Shown: positions 9,185 to 17,579 of the stretch, piece after piece | Layout: every line of letters starts with the position of its first letter | How positions within the stretch are numbered: the first letter of the stretch is position 1 | Assembly (NCBI GenBank): GCA_902784755.1 | Contig: CACZVX010000007.1 | Location: 1 to 64,000 of the forward strand | Direction: 5' to 3' | DNA: 64,000 nt | Source of the DNA: an uncultured Prevotellaceae bacterium | Lineage (GTDB): Bacteria > Bacteroidota > Bacteroidia > Bacteroidales > Bacteroidaceae | Made by a program: the position numbers and the translations under genes | Notes under the pieces: model-generated | Database searches by the model: none | What the model saw: the letters and a program-made list of their open reading frames with translations, nothing else | What the model was told of the DNA's origin: nothing

Positions 9185-10297
9185 TTAATGTCTCTGACGA
9201 CGCACAGAAACTCTGGCCGCACTACTGCCACTAGAAGAAGTCGTACGCGTCTTCACACTCTTTTCTTTCTTCGTTGCGGTAACTCCGTCACGACGGTTCT
9301 TGCGGGCTTTCTTCGCGCCCTTTACGTCTTTCTGGGCATTAGCGATACTATCAAGCGAATCCTTCTTGGCTTGATCACCCCAAAGGTTCTTCTCGAACTG
9401 TTCCAGTTCTGCCTCAATGCGCTTCTGCTCCTGACTCATAGCGGAGTCTGACGGACAATACTGTGCCAAGGTGCGTCCCAACATGTTGTTGGTTTTATAG
9501 ATCTTCCCCTTATACATGTTCTTGGTGAAATAGTCATCCACCGACATGGTAGCGGCATTATTCAGATTGCTCGTCATAATGGTCTGCTTCGAAAGGAAGG
9601 GAGCCACATCGTCGTACTGCACCCAGAAAAGAGGATACTTGGCCGTGCCGTCGCCGAAATCATCCTCACGGCTCATAATCGGACAAAGGGCAAGTACCTT
9701 TGTATGGAACGTTGCCGAAGCCTGATCATAATAGGCACTTTCCTTGATATAATAGCCCTTCACTTCACGGGAAGGGATGTCAGAGTTGTCAAGTCGGATA
9801 CGACCGTTGGCCGTTTTCTCATAAAAGATATGATAGTTATCGAGGAAAGCCAATGGCTTCACACGGGCAGAGTCGTTAAACACTTCATTACCATCCAAAC
9901 GATACTCATAGCAACGCACCTGACCAGTCATCATCAGTTTGAAGATATAGGTAAACAGATTCATCTGAGAGCCAATGGGTTCCACAGGATAATAAAGACC
10001 GGCATTGGCATCTTCGTTCAGGTCCAGTTCACGGTAGATATCACGTCGCCACACCACATCCTCCGACATCGCTGCAGAAGTCGGGAAAGAAATCTGGGCA
10101 CGGGTGGTCAGCGTCTGACCACTCTGCTGTTTCTGAGCCTGCTGCGCTTGCTGACGGGCTCTAGGTTGCGCTGAAACGGTGAGGGAGAGGAGTAAAAAAA
10201 GAAGACCCACTCCTACCCTCCCTATAAGGGAGGGAGTTATTACTCTTGTTATCATATTTTCGATTATAATCATCTTTATATTTTCAAATATCTTCAT
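9185..10297 (-). CDS. gldN: T9SS ring/motor protein GldN (PorN)
   Basis: Up to 370 residues. The mature part matches GldN/PorN: LNEDANAGLYYPVEPIG, MNLFTYIFKLMMTGQV.CYEY, the FWVQYDDVAPFL segment and FTKNMYKGKIYKTNNMLGRT. GldN/PorN is periplasmic and forms the large outer-membrane-associated ring with GldK/PorK. The C-terminal 60 residues are Lys/Arg/Ser-rich and low complexity. The first ~40 residues, including the likely start (Met at 10297, 10273 or 10255) and signal peptide MITRVITPSLIGRVGVGLL, are encoded by a dispersed palindromic repeat (10201-10356) also found at the start of gldK. Last gene of the porP-gldKLMN operon. Confidence 0.88.
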   Translation of the reverse strand: MKIFENIKMIIIENMITRVITPSLIGRVGVGLLFLLLSLTVSAQPRARQQAQQAQKQQSGQTLTTRAQISFPTSAAMSEDVVWRRDIYRELDLNEDANAGLYYPVEPIGSQMNLFTYIFKLMMTGQVRCYEYRLDGNEVFNDSARVKPLAFLDNYHIFYEKTANGRIRLDNSDIPSREVKGYYIKESAYYDQASATFHTKVLALCPIMSREDDFGDGTAKYPLFWVQYDDVAPFLSKQTIMTSNLNNAATMSVDDYFTKNMYKGKIYKTNNMLGRTLAQYCPSDSAMSQEQKRIEAELEQFEKNLWGDQAKKDSLDSIANAQKDVKGAKKARKNRRDGVTATKKEKSVKTRTTSSSGSSAARVSVRRQRH

Positions 10298-10356
10298 TTC
10301 TAAGCTCTACTGCCTTGGAGGATTATGTCTTCCCCCTATAAGGGGATAAGAGGAGT
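10201..10356 (-). repeat. Dispersed palindromic repeat, copy 1 (gldN leader)
   Basis: About 155 bp, matching 14347-14501 at roughly 85% or more by eye over the right-hand 125 bp. Read in the gene direction it has a palindrome CCCCTTATAGGGGG near its 5' end, the segment TCCTCCAAGGCAGTA, the gldN ATG, and a second palindrome CCCTCCCTTATAGGGAGGG inside the signal-peptide codons. Such palindrome-flanked units resemble the REP/MITE-like repeats scattered through Prevotella genomes. Confidence 0.75.
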
Positions 10357-10361
10357 ATTTT

Positions 10362-11915
10362 TTACTTCACGATGACTTCCATAGAAGAAGGCAATTTACG
10401 GGTAATACCATCAGGACCAATGGCCGTCACACGTGAGATGTAGAAACGACGGTTGCGGGATAGTTTGCGGAAAGCATCACGCTGACGCTCCGAGAACGAG
10501 GCACCATTGCTCACCATCGGCACGGCGTTACCCATGTTGTCGAAGAACACAGCCTCAAAACTAACCACACGGAACTCAATATCGAGCAGACCATCGTCGA
10601 TGGCAGCCTTGATGCCGCCTACACCCATCAGCGAAGCCTTTGCCAAGCCACCACCCTTGAAGCGGTCGGTACCCACCACAATATAAGGTGTAGGATCGGG
10701 CAACTTACGCACTTTGAATGTCACCTTTCCCATCTCGCGGTGCTTACCCTTATCGTTGGCGGATACGGTAAATACCACATCCTTACCGACAGCCGACGGC
10801 ACGGCCACATAATGTCCGTTGCCTTTGGAGGTAAGAGAACCTCCCGACATAGTCACCGATACGGCATTGGCAGGGACTCCGGGAACACTCACGCTCATCG
10901 GGTTCTGATAACCAGCATAAAGCACATTCATCAAGTCGGCAGCCACCGTAGCCCCACTGGGTGCAGGAATCACGCTGTATTTCTGCATGAATTCGCGACG
11001 GATGGTTTCGCCAGCAGCATTATGGGTGAGCAGATAGCCACTGAAAGAGTGCTCACCTACTCCACCAGCCGTAAAGGAATAGCGCCCGGAAGTATTTATT
11101 CTTGCACCATTCACATAGATTTCAGGTGTCAGCGTGGTATCCACAGCCGCCATCACAATATTGGCCGCGAACTGTTCGCCGGGATAAAGTACCGTCTTTT
11201 CCGGAATCACAAAGGCATCGAGCTTATTCACACGGATATCCTTGATGTCAATGTTAGATACCAGGTTGTGCAACACTTCACCCTCGGCATTACGCACGTC
11301 GTTCTGTAGTTTCGAGAGCAAGGTCACTGCAGCTGCTGCCGGCATCGATTCAAACATATATTCTTCCCAGTTCTTTCCAAGTGCCTTGGCACTCTTAGGA
11401 AGTTCCGTAGAAAGATTTGCGCTAATGATTGACTTCATCTTCGGATCGCTAATCATCTGCAAAATCCGAAAGCGGAAATGATCGATGGCATCATGCAGTT
11501 GCTTTCCTTTTCCGCGTCCTGGAGCCAGCATCACCTGTGTGGCAGCTTCCAAATCCTCCTTGTTACGTAAATCAGAAGGAGTCCCGTCGCTGCCATCAGC
11601 TTCCTGTGCGATGGCAAGTTTCAAGGCATCAGCCATATTAAAGAGCGAATCACTCAGACGCTTCACTTGCTGGGCCTTGTCGAACCATTCCTTCACCTTC
11701 TGGGGATTCTTCTCCATCTGTGCTACAAATTCCGAATATAACGACTCGTTCTCCTGCGACGCTGCCTTGGTGGTACGGTTCAGGCTTTCCTCCACGATGG
11801 AGAAACCTGTCAACACTTCCGTGGAAACGTTTAGCGCCAACATAGCCATCAAGACGACGTACATCAGGTTAATCATCTTCTGGCGAGGAGATACTGGTCT
11901 TTTCTTTATTGCCAC
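10362..11915 (-). CDS. gldM: T9SS inner-membrane motor protein GldM (PorM)
   Basis: 517 residues. The N-terminus MAIKKRPVSPRQKMINLMYVVLMAMLALNVSTEVL is the diagnostic single GldM/PorM membrane helix with its short cytoplasmic tip; the rest is a long periplasmic part of stacked beta domains ending in PSSMEVIVK. GldM forms a dimer that, with GldL, converts proton flow into rotation and contacts the GldK/GldN ring, driving type IX secretion (and gliding in other Bacteroidota). Located between gldL and gldN, as in the conserved order. The 39 bp upstream is a T-rich simple stretch (TTTTACCTATTTACTTTTTTTACC) similar to that inside the GH43 gene near 39453. Confidence 0.93.
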   Translation of the reverse strand: MAIKKRPVSPRQKMINLMYVVLMAMLALNVSTEVLTGFSIVEESLNRTTKAASQENESLYSEFVAQMEKNPQKVKEWFDKAQQVKRLSDSLFNMADALKLAIAQEADGSDGTPSDLRNKEDLEAATQVMLAPGRGKGKQLHDAIDHFRFRILQMISDPKMKSIISANLSTELPKSAKALGKNWEEYMFESMPAAAAVTLLSKLQNDVRNAEGEVLHNLVSNIDIKDIRVNKLDAFVIPEKTVLYPGEQFAANIVMAAVDTTLTPEIYVNGARINTSGRYSFTAGGVGEHSFSGYLLTHNAAGETIRREFMQKYSVIPAPSGATVAADLMNVLYAGYQNPMSVSVPGVPANAVSVTMSGGSLTSKGNGHYVAVPSAVGKDVVFTVSANDKGKHREMGKVTFKVRKLPDPTPYIVVGTDRFKGGGLAKASLMGVGGIKAAIDDGLLDIEFRVVSFEAVFFDNMGNAVPMVSNGASFSERQRDAFRKLSRNRRFYISRVTAIGPDGITRKLPSSMEVIVK

Positions 11916-11954
11916 TTTCTACTTACTTTTTTACCTATTTACTTTTTTTTACCT

Positions 11955-12803
11955 TTAAACCTGAGGGCGAACGGCTCCAGCAGCAGGCATATTCACGGTC
12001 ATGGCTTCAATCATTCGTGTATAAATGCGGTTGAGCTCTTCTATCTGACGCGCCATCTTCTTGGTTTGGTCGTTGATTTCATCAATGGTACCAATCTGGG
12101 CACTTGCACTCTTCAGCTGCATCTCATAAACCTTACAGATACCCGTAAGCGTACGGTCGAGATTGTCCATCTCTTCTGAGTTGCGACCTAGCTTCTCACT
12201 CTGTTCCGCCACCTTCGAGAGCATCTCCGTCAAGCGTTTCAGCTCCGTGACATAATCGGTCGTGGCCTGTTCCAGTTCAGGATCCATCTTAGGCAACGGC
12301 TGTTCCTCGGTTCCTGCAACAGTAGCCACAGAAGAGGATACAGCGGCAACGGCTTCGGTATTCACCTTCACTGGACCTGCTTCCTCAGCTGTTCTGCCAG
12401 AACCGCCATTGATAATGATGGTACCGCCGCCAATCACACCGCCGCCACCAACGGCAGCAGCAGCCTGATGCGTTTCCCCATCGCCGGTTTTTACTGCGGC
12501 GAGTTCACCCACAAGATCTTCACCCGAAAGAGTGCCTCCCACATGGGTAGGCAGTTCCATACCATCAGCAGTTTTGTCAAAGGGACGGTCGAATGCCGAG
12601 ATAAAGAACACAAATACTTCCGTTCCCATTCCAAGGAACAGGAAGAAGTTAGCTCCTGGAAGATGGGTCAGTTTAAAGAGCGTACCCAGAATCACAATAG
12701 AGGCGCCCCAACTGTAAGCGTAGTTCAGGAACGTCTGTCCTGGCACGCTGTCCATCCACTTCTGCAGACGGTAAATGACATTGAATTTACTATATTGTGT
12801 CAT
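11955..12803 (-). CDS. gldL: T9SS inner-membrane motor protein GldL (PorL)
   Basis: 282 residues. Two adjacent N-terminal membrane helices (FLNYAYSWGASIVILGTLFKL and GANFFLFLGMGTEVFVFFISAFDRP) carry the GldL/PorL signature, including the glutamate in MGTEVFVF implicated in proton movement. A Gly/Ala/Thr-rich linker follows (GGGGVIGGGTIIINGG), then a C-terminal coiled coil (roughly residues 175-265) predicted to be cytoplasmic. GldL with GldM forms the rotary motor that powers T9SS. It lies 39 bp upstream of gldM and 128 bp downstream of gldK. Confidence 0.93.
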   Translation of the reverse strand: MTQYSKFNVIYRLQKWMDSVPGQTFLNYAYSWGASIVILGTLFKLTHLPGANFFLFLGMGTEVFVFFISAFDRPFDKTADGMELPTHVGGTLSGEDLVGELAAVKTGDGETHQAAAAVGGGGVIGGGTIIINGGSGRTAEEAGPVKVNTEAVAAVSSSVATVAGTEEQPLPKMDPELEQATTDYVTELKRLTEMLSKVAEQSEKLGRNSEEMDNLDRTLTGICKVYEMQLKSASAQIGTIDEINDQTKKMARQIEELNRIYTRMIEAMTVNMPAAGAVRPQV

Positions 12804-12931
12804 AACTTATATTTCAAGTTTACGAGTTATTGAGTTTATGAGTTTATGAGTTTATAAGTTTGTGAGTTATTAAGTTATTGAGATATTAGTAATCATAACT
12901 CTACACTCTACACTTTACACTCTACACTTTA
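12804..12931 (-). repeat. Simple-sequence tandem repeats between gldK and gldL
   Basis: The 128-bp spacer holds two degenerate repeats on the plus strand: about six near-copies of a ~10-bp unit GAGTTTATGA/GAGTTATTGA (12821-12882) and about five 7-bp units CTCTACA/CTTTACA (12899-12931). No open frame or promoter consensus is evident. It splits gldK from gldL inside an otherwise tight operon. Confidence 0.7.
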
Positions 12932-14443
12932 TTACCTTTTCTTTCCCTTCTTCATTTTTTCGCTGGAAGTGTTGGCCAACGAGCGGACACAACGGAATCC
13001 CACATAGGAACGTGGCTGATTCTGATACTCCCATGAACGCCAGGCAGAACGGATCATGCTCTCGGGATCTTTCCAGGAACCACCGCGGACACTCTTTTTC
13101 TTTAGCTTGTAGGGATCTTCCTTGGCAGCATTATAACGCAACTGGGGATTCAGGTCGTTCATAGCCTCCACACCAGCCTCGGTATAGATGGTGCTGCACC
13201 ATTCTGCCACATTACCCGCCATATCGAAGAGTCCATTCGAATTGGCTCCATAGATGGCCACCTTCGAGGAAATCAGGTTACCGTCCTTCGTGTAGTTTCC
13301 GCGGTCTGGTTTGAAGTTGGCAAAATAGCAGCCACGGTCGCTCTTCATATCATCATTGTCCCAAGGGAATTCATTACCGTCCTTGCCACGGGCGGCAAAC
13401 TCCCATTCGGCTTCTGTAGGCAAACGATAGCGCTGGATGAAACGAGCTTCCTTGCCCAATCCCTTCAACAGATATTCCGTACGCCAGGCGCAGAAAGCAT
13501 TGGCCTGCTCCCACGTAACACCAACCACGGGATAATCGTTATAGGCAGGGTTACTGAAATAGTAGCGCAGATACATCTCATTCTCCGAATTCTGGAAATC
13601 GTTCACCCAGCAAGTCGTATCGGGATAGATGTTCACGATATACGTATTCAGGAAGTCCCAAGGTCCGGAGAGCGGACGGTCGATGGTCTCACGCACGATG
13701 CGGCCCTCGTCATCGATATAAGCCGTATCTTTCGAAATCATCACCACCTCATCGGGATCCACGATGATATCGGTATTGAACTGGCGCTCCTCAGGATTCA
13801 GACGGTTGCGGCGTAATGCGGCTGCCGTGTAGTCATACACCTCGTAACGATAGTTCATCTGACGCCAATCCAACAGCGTCTCACCCGTCACGGGATTGGT
13901 GACATAGAGACTCTCGATGGCACGCTGCTCGTCCTCATTGGGCTTACGCGGCAGATTCTTCTTCCAATTGATATAGGGGCCAATAGGATCACCGTTCTTA
14001 TCTTCGGTAATCATATAGGTTTCATCACCACCATAGGCAGGATCGGCCAGACGCATGCGAAGAATTGAATCGCGCACCCACATCACAAACTGCTTGTACT
14101 GTGAGTTGGTCACCTCGGTCTCATCCATCCAGAATCCATCGACAGAGATTTCCTTCACGGGCGTCTCCTTTCCCCAGAGCGAATCTTCCTTCTCGATACC
14201 CATCTTCAAGAAGCCGCGCTTCACGAGCGTCATACCATAGGGAGTTGGCTCTGAAAACGTTTTGCCGCTGACACCTGTCACCTCGCCACCACGGCCTGCC
14301 GATGACAATTTGCTGCCAGCACAAGAGACAATGAGAAGAAGGAGAAGAAGCCCCACCCCAGCCTTCTTTATGAGGGAGGGAGTAATTACTCTTGTTATCA
14401 TCTTTACGATTCTTATCATCTTTATATTATCAAATTTCTTCAT
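12932..14443 (-). CDS. gldK: T9SS ring lipoprotein GldK (PorK)
   Basis: 503 residues. A formylglycine-generating-enzyme (sulfatase-modifying) fold is obvious: GFWMDETEVTNSQYKQF, YRLPTEAEWEFAARG, GLFDMAGNVAEWC and SVRGGSWKD..RSAWRSW..YVGFRCVR. In GldK/PorK this fold is structural; the protein is a lipoprotein of the outer-membrane ring with GldN. The lipobox is LLLIVSC-AG near residue 41. The leader MITRVITPSLIKKAGVGLL is nearly the same as the gldN leader, because both starts sit in copies of one dispersed repeat. An insertion relative to a minimal FGE fold (about residues 140-270) is normal for GldK. Confidence 0.92.
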   Translation of the reverse strand: MKKFDNIKMIRIVKMITRVITPSLIKKAGVGLLLLLLIVSCAGSKLSSAGRGGEVTGVSGKTFSEPTPYGMTLVKRGFLKMGIEKEDSLWGKETPVKEISVDGFWMDETEVTNSQYKQFVMWVRDSILRMRLADPAYGGDETYMITEDKNGDPIGPYINWKKNLPRKPNEDEQRAIESLYVTNPVTGETLLDWRQMNYRYEVYDYTAAALRRNRLNPEERQFNTDIIVDPDEVVMISKDTAYIDDEGRIVRETIDRPLSGPWDFLNTYIVNIYPDTTCWVNDFQNSENEMYLRYYFSNPAYNDYPVVGVTWEQANAFCAWRTEYLLKGLGKEARFIQRYRLPTEAEWEFAARGKDGNEFPWDNDDMKSDRGCYFANFKPDRGNYTKDGNLISSKVAIYGANSNGLFDMAGNVAEWCSTIYTEAGVEAMNDLNPQLRYNAAKEDPYKLKKKSVRGGSWKDPESMIRSAWRSWEYQNQPRSYVGFRCVRSLANTSSEKMKKGKKR

Positions 14444-14501
14444 TTCTAAACTTTACTGCCTTGGGGGATATTGTCTTCCCCTTAGAGAGATAAGAGGGAG
14501 T
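14347..14501 (-). repeat. Dispersed palindromic repeat, copy 2 (gldK leader)
   Basis: Second copy of the repeat at 10201-10356. It spans the porP-gldK junction, the gldK ATG and the codons for MITRVITPSLI. The flanking palindromes are more decayed here (CCTTCTTTATGAGGGAGGG and CCCCTTAGAGAG on the plus strand), while the central 100 bp is well conserved. Confidence 0.75.
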
Positions 14502-15440
14502 CTACAACAGCCTCACCGCCTTATGCATGTTCTTACCTTTCTTATAAAGGTTCAGGTCTGTTTGATAGCCCACGAAAAGTTCATGGCTGCCGTTGCCTAA
14601 TGAGATGCCGTTGGTAAAGGCTTCATAACTATAGCCGACATTAATGCCGTGGAAGCTGCCTCCCACCAGCACAGTCACCGAATTGGTGGGGCTGTAGCCG
14701 ATGCCCAGGTACATATCCCTTTTGTCGTTGGTGTACTTCACCCGGGCTGTCACATCGGTTCTATAAGCCACGCCATCGGTCTGTCCGAAAACAGAGACCG
14801 GTATTGATAGAAACGGATTTCTTAGTTTTATATTGTATCCTGCCGTCAAATAATACGTACGGTCAACTTGAATTTCATTCAGTTCTCCGAGGTGTATCAA
14901 TGGCGACACTGCATGCAGAACCGAGGCGCCCACATACCAGTTTTTATGCGAATAATAGAGACCGGCAGCCATGTCAACATGATTGCCGTTCACATCTGAA
15001 GTAGAAAAAGCGGGGTCAGTGGGTTCTTCCAAGTCAAGTTCGGAGGAACTGAAGCTCTCGTTCAGGATTCCAAACTGGAAACCCACGCCTAGTTGCCCGC
15101 CGAAAAGCTTCATTTTCAGGGAATACTGCACATTTATCTGCTGGTGCGTGAACAGACCGATTTGGTCGTTCACCAACTGTATGCCAGCTCCATGATAACT
15201 GTTGAAAGCATAGAAAGGCATATCAGCTCCGATAAACATCGTACGTGGATTGTTCTCGAAGCCAGCAAGACTTAAGGCATAGGTCGCCACTATGTTAAGT
15301 TTAGACACCTTACCTACGGCCGCAGGATTATAAGCCGCCTCCATGTCATAATAATGACTATAGTGCGGATCAAATTGCGATCTGGCCCCTAGAGGGACAA
15401 TTGCCAACAGAACTATAGACCAAAAGATTCGTCTAAACAC
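14502..15440 (-). CDS. porP: T9SS outer-membrane protein PorP/SprF family
   Basis: 312 residues. Signal peptide ending ARSQ is followed by FDPHYSHYYDMEAAYNPAAVG, the PorP/SprF entry motif, then a beta-barrel with repeated NWYVGASVLH, YYLTAGYNIKL and LGIGYSPTNSVTVLVGGSF strands and a terminal VGYQTDLNLYKKGKNMH. Family members are outer-membrane T9SS components; in P. gingivalis porP heads the porPKLMN operon, the same order as here. The start of the operon has an imperfect palindrome ACGAAGACTTCGT 9 bp upstream of the ATG but no clear -33/-7 pair. Confidence 0.9.
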   Translation of the reverse strand: MFRRIFWSIVLLAIVPLGARSQFDPHYSHYYDMEAAYNPAAVGKVSKLNIVATYALSLAGFENNPRTMFIGADMPFYAFNSYHGAGIQLVNDQIGLFTHQQINVQYSLKMKLFGGQLGVGFQFGILNESFSSSELDLEEPTDPAFSTSDVNGNHVDMAAGLYYSHKNWYVGASVLHAVSPLIHLGELNEIQVDRTYYLTAGYNIKLRNPFLSIPVSVFGQTDGVAYRTDVTARVKYTNDKRDMYLGIGYSPTNSVTVLVGGSFHGINVGYSYEAFTNGISLGNGSHELFVGYQTDLNLYKKGKNMHKAVRLL

Positions 15441-15560
15441 AACGAAATAACGAAGACTTCGTCGGTTTATTGCCTAACTACCTTTTTAATTGAAACGAAC
15501 TAATTGTCATTCCCAACGTACATACAAGCTTTTTTGAGAAGCCTTCTGCACTTATAAAAA

Positions 15561-17558
15561 CTATTTTTTCAAAAAAGTAGCAGCTCGAGTGGGCGTGAGC
15601 AGTTGCCAAAGAGAGGCAACAGTCCAACCTGGAGCGAAGATATCGTTGTAGAAACCTTTTCCATTGCGTCCATAATCCCAGTGAGTGTGTTGTACAACCT
15701 CTGGATAATAGCCTTTTCGGGCTATTCCACACTGATGTCCTTCGAAAGGAAGTAACTGTCGCATAGACGAAGAGATGACTTTTGCAAATTCGCCAAAACG
15801 GGGTTCCTTGTACTCAGCAGAAAGCCAACGGAGAATATCTGCAAGGCCAAAGACAAAAACGTCTATATGATTGTTTTCCACAGAGACATTGCCCCATCCA
15901 CGACTCTTAAAATCAAGATCGCCCAACATCTGTCCTTGAGCAAAAGGCACGTCCCACACATAATACCATGATAGGGCAAAATAGGCAGCCTGTTTACAGA
16001 GAGTAGCATAATGGACACGTTCTTTGCCTTTGGTCACAAGAGCCAGTGTGTATGCTGCGGTAGTGGCAGCCAAAGCAGCTTCCTTATCTTCACAGTTAGC
16101 ATCAAGCGTAGAGGAGAAGTAGTCACTCTTGGAAATGATTTCCTGCTCCACATAAGCCATCGTCTTCTTGGCCGCAGCCAAGTACCGTTTGTCACCGAAA
16201 TAACGCCAGGCCATCACGAGGGGTTCTGTAGCGCTAGGCGTGCTACCACCTGTTGCATCGACAGGTTCTAGAGCAGCATTAAATTTCCGGGGAAGATGGC
16301 CATCGGCCAGCTGCATTGTCAGCATCATGTCCAGCATATGACGGACTCGCTGTTCCCAGTCATGATGAAAACGACCTTGCCGTTTCTCATAATCTAGATA
16401 AAGCAGTACAGCATAGATACCTTCACTTTGACGACGAATACTGAGCCGCTCTTCGTGCCAGCCACGCTTATAATGACGCACCTCGTCAAAGAAACCAGAC
16501 TCATTAAATCCACGTTCCAGATAACTTTGAAAGACACTCTGCGCCTGACTTGCCATCACATTATCACCAGTCTGTTCAGCGTATTCTAGCGCATTAAAGG
16601 CATTGAGCAGTACACGTCCCACAAAACCGATTTCAGCCACATCAGTAGGTTGGCAAGTTGCCGTTTCGAGTTCCACTCCTGAATAGTAATTGGTACGTTC
16701 TCCCGTGACAAAACTTTCACGGAAGAAGTTGCTCAACACAGATTTCATTCTGGCATCGTCAAAACCTGTTTCCACAGGCTGTGGACGGTAAGCATTATAA
16801 CCATGTTCCCAAGCATGCTGAACGCAAGTAGCAAAAGAAGTTTCTTCTTCCTCCCGAACAGTCCAATGGAGAGTTATCTGCTCTCCTTTTCCCAGTTTCT
16901 GATAGGCCTCTACAGGAGCAGAAAGTGTTAGTTTGCGATTATAGGTCTTAGGTGTCTCCTCGTAAGGGAAACCGAAACAAAGGGCGGAGCGTCCATCAAC
17001 GTTCTGAAAACCGAGAAAGCCAACGGAGGTAACTCCAGAAAGAATGACCTCACCATCGGCATGGGTGGTCAGAGCATCGCATTTATGTTGGTCTGTACGC
17101 ATTACGGTATAAGCCTGATGACTCTCTTCATCAAAGACTGTGACGCTGGGCGTACTGAGACGGTCCTCTCTAAAGTTCCAACTGTCTGAGGTGTGGAATG
17201 AGGGTGACTCTTTCGGAGACCGAAGGTTTTGCCGATACCAGAAGCCAGGCATACAAAATAGAGCTGAAGCGTGGTTTATCGGTGTTTGCAGGCACTCGCT
17301 GAAATGAAACCAAACCGTTTCATTAGCTTGCAGAGTAAGGGTAAGTGTCTTGATTGTCGGAGAGACCTCAATCATTGTCTGAGTGACATTAATGGGCAGT
17401 AACTGACTGGCCCTCCAACTGTTTCCCTGCAAAACAAGTTCATATGTCTGGGCAGCATTGCCCGGGGTTTTGAGTTTCAAACTAGCAGAAAAAGGCTGGG
17501 CGACAGCGGCAAGCATGCAAAACGCAAGCAAAACGGCCAATAAAAGGAATTTCTTCAT
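15561..17558 (-). CDS. Secreted protein with helical C-terminal domain, possible (alpha/alpha)6 glycosidase; not recognised
   Basis: 665 residues. Signal peptide MKKFLLLAVLLAFCMLAAVAQ, a beta-rich N-terminal ~250 residues (ASLKLKTPGN.., LTLTLQANETVWFHFSE), and a C-terminal ~400 residues rich in helices with paired Trp/His/acidic motifs (HEERLSIRRQSEG, ADGHLPRKF, WRYFGDKRYLAAAKKTM, QCGIARKGYYPEV, HWDYGRNGKGFYND). This layout is like six-hairpin glycosidases or epimerases, with a possible active site around RRQSEGIYAVLLYLD or WDYGRNG, but I cannot name a family. There is no obvious T9SS tail. It is the last gene of the PUL, 21 bp after the C10 peptidase, suggesting a role in processing the PUL glycan. 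Confidence 0.6.
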   Translation of the reverse strand: MKKFLLLAVLLAFCMLAAVAQPFSASLKLKTPGNAAQTYELVLQGNSWRASQLLPINVTQTMIEVSPTIKTLTLTLQANETVWFHFSECLQTPINHASALFCMPGFWYRQNLRSPKESPSFHTSDSWNFREDRLSTPSVTVFDEESHQAYTVMRTDQHKCDALTTHADGEVILSGVTSVGFLGFQNVDGRSALCFGFPYEETPKTYNRKLTLSAPVEAYQKLGKGEQITLHWTVREEEETSFATCVQHAWEHGYNAYRPQPVETGFDDARMKSVLSNFFRESFVTGERTNYYSGVELETATCQPTDVAEIGFVGRVLLNAFNALEYAEQTGDNVMASQAQSVFQSYLERGFNESGFFDEVRHYKRGWHEERLSIRRQSEGIYAVLLYLDYEKRQGRFHHDWEQRVRHMLDMMLTMQLADGHLPRKFNAALEPVDATGGSTPSATEPLVMAWRYFGDKRYLAAAKKTMAYVEQEIISKSDYFSSTLDANCEDKEAALAATTAAYTLALVTKGKERVHYATLCKQAAYFALSWYYVWDVPFAQGQMLGDLDFKSRGWGNVSVENNHIDVFVFGLADILRWLSAEYKEPRFGEFAKVISSSMRQLLPFEGHQCGIARKGYYPEVVQHTHWDYGRNGKGFYNDIFAPGWTVASLWQLLTPTRAATFLKK

Positions 17559-17579
17559 TATGTTTTCAATTTTCAGTTC

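Noticed and set aside
9704..10174. 156-codon plus-strand open frame over gldN
   Set aside because: Antisense to GldN motifs; ends at the repeat boundary by chance.
11485..11958. 157-codon plus-strand open frame over gldM
   Set aside because: Antisense shadow of the conserved GldM N-terminal region; Cys/Ser-rich translation typical of a shadow frame.
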